DNA of 12,008 bases from contig JADFSQ010000022.1 of the NCBI GenBank assembly GCA_022560715.1, positions 1 to 12,008 of the forward strand, read 5' to 3'. Origin of the DNA: Bacteroidota bacterium. GTDB lineage: Bacteria; Bacteroidota; Bacteroidia; Flavobacteriales; Flavobacteriaceae. A model generated the notes under the pieces. That model was not told where the DNA came from and ran no database searches. It was given only the letters and a program-made list of their open reading frames with translations. The translations under genes were made by a program, and so were the position numbers. Below are positions 1 to 8,282 of the stretch, piece by piece; position 1 is the first letter of the stretch, and each line of letters starts with the position of its first letter.

Positions 1-861
1 CCAGTTACAGTAGTGGTAAATAATATTGCGATTTTAATAACTACTGAAAACGATTATCAGTTGGTAGAGAATGCCTTCGAGGAATTTTCTAATGACGATG
101 ATATTTTACAAATAGTGTTTCCAATAGAAATAATTTTAATGGATTATACGCAGGTTGCTATTGAAAATTTTAGCACATTTAATAATTTTGTTTCAGAATG
201 TGCTGGTGAAAATGAGCCAGATGAAGATATTGAATGTATTGACTTTATATACCCAATACAATTCGAAGTATTAGCTTTCAATGCTACTATATCCAATACT
301 ATTACAATAGCAAACGATAAGGAGTTATTTCAGTTTATTGATAATCTTGACGACTTTATTGCTGTAAATTTTAATTTCCCTTTTTCACTTATTAAGTTTG
401 ATGGAATAGAAGTTGATGTGAATGACATAGAATCATTGGAAACTAATTTAGAAAATGCTATAAGTGATTGTGATGAAGATGATGATTATGATTTTGATGA
501 TGACGATGAAATAATACTAGCTGGATTTCTTACAGATGGGAACTGGATAATAGACGAATATGTCTTTGCAGATGAAGATTTTACAGAAGATTACAACGGT
601 TATGTTTTCAATTTTGATGATAGTAATAGTAGCATGAATATGAGTGCTAATAATGGTGTAGAGCTAGTTACAGGGAATTGGTCGATTGATACTACTGATC
701 CAAGTAACTTATTAGTAGTATTAGATTTTGATTCTATAACTCCATTTAATGATCTGAATGAAAACTGGAATATTATAGAAAGTGAAGTAGACCGGTTGGC
801 TTTGGAAATAGGAAGTGAAATTAATGGAGATTTGAAAATACTTGTTTTTGAAAAACTATGA
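1..861 (+). CDS. Repeat-containing secreted/lipoprotein-like protein, lipocalin-like C-terminus (5' truncated)
   Basis: The reading frame is open from base 1, and the codons before the GTG at 13 (Pro-Val-Thr-Val) match the start of an internal repeat, so the true start lies upstream and the GTG is not credible. From the GTG, a weak tandem repeat of about 40-44 residues starts at each [FY]P-hydrophobic motif: the window edge, F36-P37, Y80-P81 and F122-P123. Two units carry Cys (C63, C75) and one ends in Cys153, followed by a very acidic Asp-rich linker (152-165). Residues ~168-282 have a lipocalin-like pattern: GNW near 176, a GY-F-F strand near 197-201, GNWS near 221, then a PF..LN..W segment near 244-252. 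Bacteroidota lipoproteins often have this architecture, so a surface or periplasmic location is inferred. The N-terminal signal would be outside the window. No enzymatic motif is visible. The gene converges on the PrsW gene with a 26-nt gap. Confidence 0.8.
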   Translation, partial: PVTVVVNNIAILITTENDYQLVENAFEEFSNDDDILQIVFPIEIILMDYTQVAIENFSTFNNFVSECAGENEPDEDIECIDFIYPIQFEVLAFNATISNTITIANDKELFQFIDNLDDFIAVNFNFPFSLIKFDGIEVDVNDIESLETNLENAISDCDEDDDYDFDDDDEIILAGFLTDGNWIIDEYVFADEDFTEDYNGYVFNFDDSNSSMNMSANNGVELVTGNWSIDTTDPSNLLVVLDFDSITPFNDLNENWNIIESEVDRLALEIGSEINGDLKILVFEKL

Positions 862-887
862 TTTCTTGAAGATTACATAAACTCTCT

Positions 888-1561
888 TTATTTCTTAAAA
901 AAAGAAATTTCCTGATGTGCTTTTATGGCTCTTTTAGAAAGTATAATTGCGATTATTAAAGAGATAAACGCACCAATTGAAATTCCCGGAATAAAATTAA
1001 TAAATAAGAAAAAATCGTAAGTTCCGTGTAAAAGAATTGCCGAACATAAGCCAATTAAATTCCACTTTATTTTGTTGTTTGAGAATTTGGCTTTTCCCAT
1101 AAAATAACCCATTATAATTCCAAAGGTTGCATGCGCCGGAATTGCAGTAAATGCTCTAAGTAATGCTACTTCTAATCCATCTTGTGATACGTACAAAATG
1201 TTTTCAAAAGCAGCAAAACCCATAGATACCATAACGGCATAAATAATACCATCAAAAGGTTCGTTAAACCATTTTCTTGGTTGGTTATAATACCTGACTA
1301 TAATATATTTACTAAATTCTTCAATTGCTGCACTACAAAAAAGGCTTTTACAAATTGTTGCCAGACACTAAAGTGATTGGGTAATGGTAAAAATAAATCG
1401 AAAAAAGTATATAAAATAGTAGTGATAGCGATGCTAATAACTGCACCTAAAACAAATGTATAAGCAAGAATGCGTTTGGATTCTTTTTCGTATTTATCTT
1501 TAATATAGATATATACAATAAGCACAAATACTGGAGCTAAAGCTGATATGAGTAAATACAT
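888..1561 (-). pseudogene. PrsW family intramembrane metalloprotease, frameshifted
   Basis: Two minus-strand reading frames together make one PrsW-like protein. The first part (1561 down to ~1334) encodes a membrane N-terminus with at least two hydrophobic helices, then runs into a shifted frame and stops at residue 87. The second frame continues from about 1331 to the stop at 888. Restoring one base near 1329-1336 gives a 224-residue protein with the family motifs in order: EEFSK (EExxK), a GFAAFEN segment, HATFG..MGYFMG (HxxxG) and HGTYDFF. These glutamates and histidines are the presumed zinc and catalytic residues. PrsW-type proteases are multipass membrane proteins; PrsW of Bacillus cleaves an anti-sigma factor. 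The break lies just upstream of the first catalytic motif, so neither fragment alone should be active. The gene starts 2 nt after the aminotransferase stop, implying co-transcription. Sequencing error and real inactivation cannot be told apart here. Confidence 0.85.
890..908. terminator. Possible bidirectional terminator hairpin
   Basis: A perfect 7-bp AT-rich inverted repeat (890-896 with 902-908, 5-nt A loop) sits where the plus-strand gene ending at 861 and the minus-strand gene ending at 888 converge. It overlaps the last codons of the minus-strand gene. The stem is weak and low in GC, so only the location argues for a terminator. Confidence 0.25.
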
Positions 1562-1563
1562 AC

Positions 1564-2721
1564 CTATTTAATTGCTGTTTTAATACAGTTTACTAATTGG
1601 GTAAAATCTTCTTTTGTATTATAAAGGTGGCAAGATATTCTAATATATTTTCCTCTAAAGGACACAAAAATTTTACGTTTTATAAATTCAGATTTAAGCA
1701 GCTCTATATTTGAATTGTCAGGTAATTTAACTCCGAATAAATGATGCGTTCTATTTTTTGGTTCTTCTATAATGCAACCAAAACTTTGTAGATTTAGAAT
1801 AGCATCAGCAGAAATGTTTCTGCAATAATCCTGTATCGCTTCTGGTGTCCATTCAATGACTTGTTTTAGTGCTTCAATTTGCATTTTTACATAAATAAAA
1901 CTACCACTTTCACCTACAGAATATCTACTGGCTAGAGGTTTGTATTTGGATTGGTACGACGTTAAACCTGCAAAATTTTCACTATTAAGTCTATTAGCCC
2001 AATTTTCTTCAATAGGACTACCATTATCGAAAAAGGAACTATAATATGCGTAACCACAGCCATAAGGCCCAAACAGCCATTTATAACCTGCACAAATAAG
2101 TGCATCAGGTTGTAATTCTTTAACCGAAAAAGGCAATGCACCAACTGACTGACTGCCATCAATAATAAGCAGAGCATTATGACGTTTTGTCTTCTCACGA
2201 ATTGCTTTAAGATTAAATAGAGTTCCGTTTGCCCAATGAATATTTCCCATGGCAACAACAGCAGTGTTGTCGTTGATTGCATTTAGAATATCTGCATTCC
2301 ATTGTTGCACACTATTATTTTTTGATTGTGGTGAACGTATAGTTTTAACAGTTGCATTGTATTTATCCGCAAGTTTTTGCCATACATAAACATTACTTGG
2401 AAACTGTTCGTCTATAACAAGAATCTCGTCTGTTTCTTTTAATTTAAGATTATTTGCTACAGTTGCCAAACCATAAGATACAGATGGAATACTTGCAATA
2501 CGTTGATAGTTATCTAAATCTATAAGTTGAGCAAATAACTTTTTAAGTTCAATAACAGGCTCGAAAAAATCTGAACTGGAAATTGAATAAGGATGGCTTT
2601 TTTGTAATACAGCCTTAATTCCAGCGTCTTCAACAGATTTGAATGAAGGCGATATACTGGCAATATTAAAAAAGGTAATATCTTCAGGAATATTGAACAG
2701 ATGTTTTTGATGATTGAGCAT
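1564..2721 (-). CDS. Class-V aminotransferase-fold PLP-dependent enzyme
   Basis: This 385-residue protein has the fold-type I aminotransferase class V pattern, related to cysteine desulfurases and isopenicillin N epimerase-like enzymes. Asp188 in the IIDGSQSVGA motif should pair with the PLP pyridine nitrogen, Gln191 lies beside it, and Lys214 in the CAGYKWLFGP motif is the expected Schiff-base lysine. The segment around H162-G166 (HWANG) and the C-terminal FRGKYIRIS strand (354-363) are also typical. No conserved catalytic-loop cysteine like that of IscS/SufS is evident, so a desulfurase role is unlikely. The substrate cannot be read from the sequence. It is a soluble cytoplasmic protein without a signal peptide. 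It lies 34 nt downstream of the NUDIX gene and 2 nt upstream of the PrsW gene. Family assignment is firm; specific reaction is unknown. Confidence 0.9.
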   Translation of the reverse strand: MLNHQKHLFNIPEDITFFNIASISPSFKSVEDAGIKAVLQKSHPYSISSSDFFEPVIELKKLFAQLIDLDNYQRIASIPSVSYGLATVANNLKLKETDEILVIDEQFPSNVYVWQKLADKYNATVKTIRSPQSKNNSVQQWNADILNAINDNTAVVAMGNIHWANGTLFNLKAIREKTKRHNALLIIDGSQSVGALPFSVKELQPDALICAGYKWLFGPYGCGYAYYSSFFDNGSPIEENWANRLNSENFAGLTSYQSKYKPLASRYSVGESGSFIYVKMQIEALKQVIEWTPEAIQDYCRNISADAILNLQSFGCIIEEPKNRTHHLFGVKLPDNSNIELLKSEFIKRKIFVSFRGKYIRISCHLYNTKEDFTQLVNCIKTAIK

Positions 2722-2755
2722 TGGAAATAATATTTAAGATGGGAAATTATTAAAA

Positions 2756-3304
2756 TTAAAGCACATTTATAATCTTATCTATTACAAATGTATAATACGA
2801 ATAATCGGCAGGCACTAATTTAAAATCTTTATTGCGATGTTTAGTAAAATATTCAAATTCTTCTAAAGAGAGTAAACATAAGCTATCGATTTCTTCATCT
2901 TGTTTATTAAGTTTATTTAGTGCTAGATATAACTTACATAAATACACATTCTGAAATTCGCAATCGGTAATGCCATTAGGATGTATATTGATGCTCTTTC
3001 GAATATCAATTTTATGTAATTGTGGCGCTTTAATTATTATACCAATCTCTTCATCTACTTCTCGTATTGCAGCATTTATAATAGTTTCTCCAGCCATTAC
3101 ATGTCCAGCTACGGAAACATCCCAAAAATTAGGAAAGGTTTCTTTAGTGTCACCACGTTTTTGAAATAGCACTTTGCCAGTTTCAGTATAAAACCAAATA
3201 TGAGCTGTATTGTGATAGTAACCTTTTTTATGTACTTCAGATTTTAAAGCTGTTTTTCCAGTAGGATTACCTAATTCGTCAAGTATGTCTAAATATTCAT
3301 CCAT
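2756..3304 (-). CDS. NUDIX hydrolase (IPP isomerase/YfcD-like)
   Basis: The 182-residue protein has a complete Nudix box at residues 67-89: G, five residues, E, seven residues, then REVDEEIGI, which fits Gx5Ex7REUxEExGU. This helix binds Mg2+ and positions the diphosphate of the substrate. The N-terminus (DILDELGNPTG, then HKKGYYHNTAHIWF) and the WDVSVAGHV strand before the box resemble the branch of NUDIX proteins close to isopentenyl-diphosphate delta-isomerase and E. coli YfcD. The usual isomerase cysteine is not obvious: the corresponding region reads VAGHV. A hydrolase with an unknown nucleoside- or isoprenoid-diphosphate substrate is therefore more likely than an isomerase. It starts 35 nt after the stop of the T9SS protein and precedes the aminotransferase by 34 nt, so it is probably mid-operon. 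Confidence 0.9.
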   Translation of the reverse strand: MDEYLDILDELGNPTGKTALKSEVHKKGYYHNTAHIWFYTETGKVLFQKRGDTKETFPNFWDVSVAGHVMAGETIINAAIREVDEEIGIIIKAPQLHKIDIRKSINIHPNGITDCEFQNVYLCKLYLALNKLNKQDEEIDSLCLLSLEEFEYFTKHRNKDFKLVPADYSYYTFVIDKIINVL

Positions 3305-3339
3305 GCTATAAACTTCTGTGTTTCTATTAAAAATATTTT

Positions 3340-5508
3340 TTATTCGGTTGACACATATATTGCTCCTGTAAAAGGTTTCAATCCACTGCCTTTTAAATTT
3401 ACAACGTAATAATATGTGCCTGAAGGGACATTGCCAGAAACTCCAATCGAATTGTTAGTTGCGAATCCATTCCAGTTATTTTTATAGTTATTAGATTTAT
3501 ATATTAAGGCTCCCCAACGATTAAATATTTTAACTTCAATATTAAAGTCGCATGCTTCCTGACCACTAATAACAAAATACTCATTCCATTGATCTCCATT
3601 TGCGGTAACCGCTTTAGAAATGTTTATTTTATTGATATTACCACAAATTGATTCCAGACATTCGTCGTTTATAGTAATTACCTGAACATAATCAACAATT
3701 GTTCTCCCACAAGCATCTGTAAATGTCCACGTATTTGTATACGAACCTGAATAACCAAAGCTATCGTTTGGTACAAATGTTCCTGATGTTTTTGTTATTG
3801 CTAAATCACATTTATCCGTATCTGGCATTAAACTTTGAGCAAGATTTAAAGCAGCAGGATTTTCGCATATAATGTCTCTGTCTAAATCACCAATAGCGTT
3901 TACCCAAATAATTTCTTCAGGTATGTTTATTGTTATTAGTAATATAGTTCCCTGTTGACAATCGTTTAATCCATAAGAGCTAAATGTGGTCTGGGAAATA
4001 GGGTTTTCTATACCATTATATGTTGCTTCCAATTGGATTTCAAAAGATAAATCGCAACTATCTTCAAGGAAATAACATTCGTCTTTAATCATTAATTCAA
4101 ATTGTAAATTCAATAAGGGATCACCTACATTTGTTAACCCATCCTCTACAAAAAATTGTAAATTTCTTGTATTGGCATCATATATAAATGTAACTCCATT
4201 GGGTAAATTATTGGCATCAATAAATTCTACATTAGTAGGGAGAATTGTTGAAAGGACAACATTTATAGCGTCATCATTTCCGGTATTTAAAAAATTAAAA
4301 TCGAAAATAACAATTTCGCCTGCGTTTGTAATATTTTCTACTGCGTTAGAAATTAATGTAATAGGATACAGATTAGGAGATCTCACGTCTACAGACAGAC
4401 CTAATAAATACAAACCATATGTTTCCTGATTTGATGTAAGTCTGATTGTTGCAGATGTTTGGTTATTACCTAATATGCTGTTACCATTATTGTTAAGAGT
4501 AAAAACAGCAGCATCAAAACCAAGTGTATTAATACTAGCTGGATTTCTATCGGTATAGTCAATATTCCCTATTGTAATTCGACTATTAAAAAAATTATCA
4601 GCATCTCTTAAAGGTGCTATTAAGTCTACAAAATTATTTTCGACATTTTTTATTTGAAACCTGTCACCTCTTAAAGCTCTATCGCCTTCCAGCGACCCTA
4701 AAACAATATTTGCATTTACTGGTCCAGTTGTAATTGTTTGAAAGCCACTAAAATTAATATCAAAATTGTTAAATGTTTGCGAAATATGTGCATATCCATC
4801 AAACAAGCTTATGTTTTTTGTTGGCAGTTCTGGACTTTGATATACAAATACAATTTGCCAACCACCAGAAGTTCCTATATTTCCACCACCATGCTGTATT
4901 AAATTTCCAATTTTTGCTTCAACATTAGCAACTTGATAGTTCCCAAATGGATCGTCTAATGTAATTATAGTTGAAGTAATATCTTTAAAGCAGATATAGG
5001 GATCGTTACTAAAATGACTATCACGTCCTCTATAAATAACTTCATCAGCAGTTATCGTGGAATACACATCTTCGCCCGGGAGCATTAATTTAATATCATT
5101 GAAATTCCAATTAGGTTGATTGTCTTCTCCATTATCTTTCTCTTTATCAGCCGCAGCCCAATATAAATATGCTTTTAGTATAGTTAAACAAGCTAATTGT
5201 GGTTCGGGATTAACAAAATTTGCACTACTTGAATTAAATGTCGTGCTATCATTATCTATATCTACATATACATTATCAATAAAATCATGATTATCACTTT
5301 CACCATTGTAGCTTTCTGTAGCAGTTCTGGACAGCATATTATTAGCAATAATAGTTACATCACCATTTACGGTTTCATTGAACCGAGATGTAAAATCCTT
5401 TTGAATTTGTGCCGACACATTAAAACTCAAAGTATAAAAAAAAACTAAAGCTGCTATCAATATTAGTTTCGAGAAGTTCTTTTTTATATGTACATAATGT
5501 GCAGTCAT
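3340..5508 (-). CDS. T9SS type B sorting domain surface protein with DUF11-like module
   Basis: This 722-residue protein starts with a signal peptide: basic NFSKLIL, a hydrophobic run to ~30, and likely cleavage after VSA-Q near 33-34. Residues ~34-380 match the N-terminal region common in flavobacterial gliding-associated surface proteins, including LKAYLYWAAADKE (111-123) and a GGWQIVFVYQSPE strand (215-227). Residues ~382-515 look like a DUF11-type beta-sandwich (LNTGNDDAINVVLS near 407-420). Residues ~565-615 resemble an HYR/Ig-like repeat (TNTWTFTDACGR at 591-602). The C-terminus (~628-722) is a type B sorting domain (CHU_C/gliding motility C-terminal): TANGDQWNEYF, VKIFNRWGALIY, NNWNG, PSGTYYYVV and a final FTGAIYVS. 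This directs export through the type IX system to the cell surface. The ligand is unknown. Many relatives are far longer, so this is a compact version. The 125-nt gap upstream could hold its own promoter. Confidence 0.9.
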   Translation of the reverse strand: MTAHYVHIKKNFSKLILIAALVFFYTLSFNVSAQIQKDFTSRFNETVNGDVTIIANNMLSRTATESYNGESDNHDFIDNVYVDIDNDSTTFNSSSANFVNPEPQLACLTILKAYLYWAAADKEKDNGEDNQPNWNFNDIKLMLPGEDVYSTITADEVIYRGRDSHFSNDPYICFKDITSTIITLDDPFGNYQVANVEAKIGNLIQHGGGNIGTSGGWQIVFVYQSPELPTKNISLFDGYAHISQTFNNFDINFSGFQTITTGPVNANIVLGSLEGDRALRGDRFQIKNVENNFVDLIAPLRDADNFFNSRITIGNIDYTDRNPASINTLGFDAAVFTLNNNGNSILGNNQTSATIRLTSNQETYGLYLLGLSVDVRSPNLYPITLISNAVENITNAGEIVIFDFNFLNTGNDDAINVVLSTILPTNVEFIDANNLPNGVTFIYDANTRNLQFFVEDGLTNVGDPLLNLQFELMIKDECYFLEDSCDLSFEIQLEATYNGIENPISQTTFSSYGLNDCQQGTILLITINIPEEIIWVNAIGDLDRDIICENPAALNLAQSLMPDTDKCDLAITKTSGTFVPNDSFGYSGSYTNTWTFTDACGRTIVDYVQVITINDECLESICGNINKINISKAVTANGDQWNEYFVISGQEACDFNIEVKIFNRWGALIYKSNNYKNNWNGFATNNSIGVSGNVPSGTYYYVVNLKGSGLKPFTGAIYVSTE

Positions 5509-5633
5509 TAAGAAAAATCTTTATATTTTAAAGGCTAACTTTTGAAATGGTAAATAGTTAGTACTTCCCACTTTAGTCGAGACGATATTTAAATCTCAAT
5601 TAAGTATGGACAGACATTTTTTGAAGTATATCT

Positions 5634-6722
5634 TTATTCAAAATAACTAAACGAATCGCCATCTTTTATTTTAAGAAGTGTTTCGTAAATCATACGTATT
5701 ACATTTTCAACATCGCTTTTATGTACCATTTCTACAGTTGTATGCATGTAGCGTAGCGGTAAAGATATAAGTGCAGAAGCAACACCACCATTACTATACG
5801 CAAAAGCATCAGTATCTGTTCCGGTAGCTCTTGATAATGCTGCACGTTGAAATGGTATTTTCTTTTCTTCGGCAGTATCGGTAATTAAATCGCGTAATTT
5901 TTGCTGTACTGCCGGAGCGTAAGCAATAACAGGACCTTTACCCATTTCGCAATGACCTTCTTTTTTCTTATCGATCATTGGTGTAGTGGTATCATGCGTC
6001 ACATCAGTAACTATGGCAACATTAGGTTTAATAGTTTCCGTAATCATTTGTGCTCCACGTAAACCAATTTCTTCTTGAACAGAATTTGTAATATATAATC
6101 CAAAAGGAAGTTTCTTTTTGTTTTCGTGAAGTAAACGAGCAACTTCAGCAATCATAAATCCTCCCATTCTGTTATCTAAAGCACGACATACAAAATTGTT
6201 TTTATTGAGAATATGAAATTCATCAGGATAGGTAATTACGCATCCTACATGAATCCCTAATTTTTCGACTTCAGTTTTCTTTTTGCAACCCACATCTATA
6301 AAAATATTATCTGGTTTAGGTGGCTGTTCTTTTACTCTGCTACGTGTGTGTATTGCAGGCCAACCAAAAACACCTTTTACTATTCCGTTTTTAGTATGGA
6401 TATTTACAATTTTACTCGGCGCAATCTGGTGATCACTGCCACCATTTCTAATAACATAAATTAAACCATTGTCAGATATGTAGTTTACATACCAAGAAAT
6501 TTCATCGGCATGACCTTCAATAACTACCTTATATTTAGCTTTTGGATTTATAACACCAACTGCAGTACCATAGGTATCTGTAATAAATTCATCTACATAA
6601 GGTTTTAGGTAGTTCATCCACAATTTTTGCCCTTCCCATTCGTAACCAGTAGGTGCAGCATTATTTAAATATTTTTCTAAAAAGTCCATTGACTTTTTGT
6701 TTAATATGCTCTTTTTCGCCAT
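5634..6722 (-). CDS. M42 family metallopeptidase (glutamyl/leucyl aminopeptidase-like)
   Basis: This 362-residue protein carries the full co-catalytic dimetal site of family M42 (TET-type aminopeptidases, once annotated as endoglucanases). Metal and catalytic residues in order are His71 in EGHADEISW, the bridging Asp183 in CRALDNRMGG, Glu217-Glu218 in SVQEEIGLRGA (general base and ligand), Asp240 in VTDVTHD, and His327 in RYMHTTVEM. The TGTDTDAF segment (300-307) is also typical. There is no signal peptide. Members are usually cytoplasmic, form large dodecamers, and trim peptides produced by other proteases. Length is normal for the family. The start at 6722 begins MAKKSILNKKSM; a second Met at residue 12 is an alternative. 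It is divergent from the DUF4294 gene across a 108-nt spacer. Confidence 0.95.
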   Translation of the reverse strand: MAKKSILNKKSMDFLEKYLNNAAPTGYEWEGQKLWMNYLKPYVDEFITDTYGTAVGVINPKAKYKVVIEGHADEISWYVNYISDNGLIYVIRNGGSDHQIAPSKIVNIHTKNGIVKGVFGWPAIHTRSRVKEQPPKPDNIFIDVGCKKKTEVEKLGIHVGCVITYPDEFHILNKNNFVCRALDNRMGGFMIAEVARLLHENKKKLPFGLYITNSVQEEIGLRGAQMITETIKPNVAIVTDVTHDTTTPMIDKKKEGHCEMGKGPVIAYAPAVQQKLRDLITDTAEEKKIPFQRAALSRATGTDTDAFAYSNGGVASALISLPLRYMHTTVEMVHKSDVENVIRMIYETLLKIKDGDSFSYFE

Positions 6723-6769
6723 GTATAAAAGTTTTGCACTAAAATAATAATATTAATACTATTTTAAGG

Positions 6770-6797
6770 TTTATGAGTATGTAAATTATTAATTTTG
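6770..6797 (+). promoter_or_regulatory. Predicted Bacteroidota-type promoter for the DUF4294-trhA pair
   Basis: TAATTTTG at 6790-6797 matches the Bacteroidota -7 consensus TAnnTTTG exactly. A TTTA at 6770-6773 sits 16 nt upstream as a partial -33 element. The site lies 33 nt before the DUF4294 start in the divergent spacer and points the right way. It is assigned by consensus only. Confidence 0.5.
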
Positions 6798-6830
6798 CTC
6801 TGTAGAAAGGACTTTAGAGTTTTAAACTAA

Positions 6831-7529
6831 ATGAAATATTTAAGTTACATCCTTATCGTTTTCCCTTTATTGATTTTTGCTCAGGTTAATGAAGTTGAGC
6901 AAGACTCTACGGAATATGAATATATTATTATTGAAGGCGATTCTATACCAATAACTGCTATTAATTTGGATGAAGTTAGACTATTACATAAATTGAAATT
7001 TGATAGTAGAGAAGACCGCAGACGTTATTTAATTTTACGTCGAAAAACAATAAAAGTTTATCCGTATGCAAAACTCGCTGCTGAAAGATTAAATACACTT
7101 AACGAGCGTTTGGACAAAATGAAGCGGAAACGAGATAAGAAACGTTATGCCAAAAGGATTCAAAAATATATTGAAGGAGAATTTTCAGAAAAGCTGAAGA
7201 AATTAACCAGAACCGAAGGTCAGATTTTAATAAAGCTTATACATCGACAAACCGGAAAAACTACTTTCGAACTCATTAAAGAATTGCGTAACGGTTGGCG
7301 AGCCTTTTGGTTTAATAATACAGCAAGGTTATTTGATATTTCATTAAAACGCAAATTCGATCCTATGAATGAAAAAGAAGATTATTTGATAGAAGATGTT
7401 TTGCAACGCAACTTTCAAAGCGGACGTTTAGAACGACAAGAATCTTCACTCGATATTGATTTTTATGACCTTACTGAAAAATGGCTAAATCTACCTTCAG
7501 AAACTACTGAAAATGAGAATTCAAACTAA
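6831..7529 (+). CDS. DUF4294 domain-containing exported protein
   Basis: This 232-residue protein begins with a short signal peptide (MKYLSYILIVFPLLIFAQ, likely cleaved near residue 17-18), so it is probably periplasmic. The DUF4294 core spans about 60-205: a basic RRRYLILRRKTIKVYPYAKLA segment, a highly charged Lys/Arg-rich helix (~85-125) that could form a coiled coil, the TRTEGQILIKLIHRQTGKTT stretch (126-145), an NGWRAFWFNNTA motif (154-165) and the YLIEDVLQRN segment (185-194). The family is conserved across flavobacteria but, as far as I know, has no assigned function. No catalytic triad or metal motif is apparent. The acidic C-terminal tail (TENENSN) overlaps the next gene's start, implying translational coupling with the TrhA-type protein. 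Confidence 0.88.
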   Translation: MKYLSYILIVFPLLIFAQVNEVEQDSTEYEYIIIEGDSIPITAINLDEVRLLHKLKFDSREDRRRYLILRRKTIKVYPYAKLAAERLNTLNERLDKMKRKRDKKRYAKRIQKYIEGEFSEKLKKLTRTEGQILIKLIHRQTGKTTFELIKELRNGWRAFWFNNTARLFDISLKRKFDPMNEKEDYLIEDVLQRNFQSGRLERQESSLDIDFYDLTEKWLNLPSETTENENSN

Positions 7530-8139
7530 ATTTGAAGAGCAATTAAATGCTATTTCACACGCCTTTGGAGCGTTGTTAGGTATTGCTGCAATAGTATTAC
7601 TTATTGTTTTTGATACTCATAAAACGGAGTGGAGTTTATTTAGTGTTATTGTTTATGGCGTTTCAATTATTGTATTATTTACAGCTTCTACACTTTATCA
7701 TGCTGTAAAAAGGGAAAAGCTAAAACATTATTTTAGAATAATTGACCATATAGGCATCTACTTACTCATAGCTGGAACATATACTCCAGTATTACTCATA
7801 ACTTTAGAAGACAGTTTGGGCTGGACCTTGTTTTGGGTAGTTTGGGGGATAGCAGGATTTGGTGTGGTTTCAAAACTGTTTTTTACAGGAAGGTTTGGCG
7901 TTTTTTCGACCTTGTTATATCTTTTAATGGGCTGGCTTATTGTGTTCGATTTTTCCACACTTTCCAGTTTGGTACATCCTAATGCTATTTTGTTATTAAT
8001 AGCAGGAGGATTGGCTTATACTGTTGGCATCATTTTTTATGCTATTGAAAAAATTCCTTATAACCATGTAATTTGGCACCTTTTTGTACTTACTGGAGCC
8101 ATTTGTCACTTTTTTATGGTATTGCTTTACGTGGTTTAA
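7513..8139 (+). CDS. trhA: Hemolysin III/TrhA family seven-helix membrane protein
   Basis: This 208-residue, strongly hydrophobic protein has seven predicted membrane helices, the PAQR/hemolysin III architecture. The superfamily metal-site residues are present: His16 after the amphipathic N-terminus, the S59xxxH63 motif in TASTLYH, Asp78-His79 in RIIDHIGIYLLIAGTYTP, and the C-terminal H185xxxH189 pair in NHVIWH, followed by His199. In the PAQR family these correspond to the zinc-binding Ser/His/Asp/His/His set, suggesting a metal-dependent hydrolase in the inner membrane. TrhA relatives in Bacillus have been linked to membrane lipid homeostasis; the hemolysin name is historical. The ATG at 7513 lies 17 nt inside the DUF4294 gene, and the protein begins with the usual family N-terminus, so the overlap appears real. 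Confidence 0.93.
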   Translation: MRIQTKFEEQLNAISHAFGALLGIAAIVLLIVFDTHKTEWSLFSVIVYGVSIIVLFTASTLYHAVKREKLKHYFRIIDHIGIYLLIAGTYTPVLLITLEDSLGWTLFWVVWGIAGFGVVSKLFFTGRFGVFSTLLYLLMGWLIVFDFSTLSSLVHPNAILLLIAGGLAYTVGIIFYAIEKIPYNHVIWHLFVLTGAICHFFMVLLYVV

Positions 8140-8282
8140 ATTGGTTTAAATTATTATTATCATAATTTTTATTGTCTGACTTAAGAAACAAGACCGCTTC
8201 ACTTTTAGACATAAGACTTGTTTTTAAAAATATAAAGCATTTTTTGTCCGAGTATAAAATTAAATAAACCTTCAATGCATTG

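Noticed and set aside
13..15. GTG at 13 as the true start of the first gene
   Set aside because: The frame is open to base 1 and the preceding codons continue the repeat pattern, and no signal peptide follows the GTG, so the gene starts outside the window.
1333..1348. Programmed -1 frameshift in the PrsW gene
   Set aside because: The T6 run is one base short of a U_UUU_UUU heptamer, no clear downstream stem-loop is seen, and PrsW proteins are not known to use recoding. A simple one-base loss or sequencing error is the plainer reading.
1962..2282. Second minus-strand open frame of 106 codons inside the aminotransferase gene
   Set aside because: It is an alternate-frame shadow of the aminotransferase, which has intact PLP-binding motifs across this interval.
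2756..3304. Isopentenyl-diphosphate delta-isomerase (idi) as the name of the NUDIX gene
   Set aside because: The Nudix box is perfect, but the catalytic cysteine expected for the isomerase is not evident, so only the NUDIX family is claimed.
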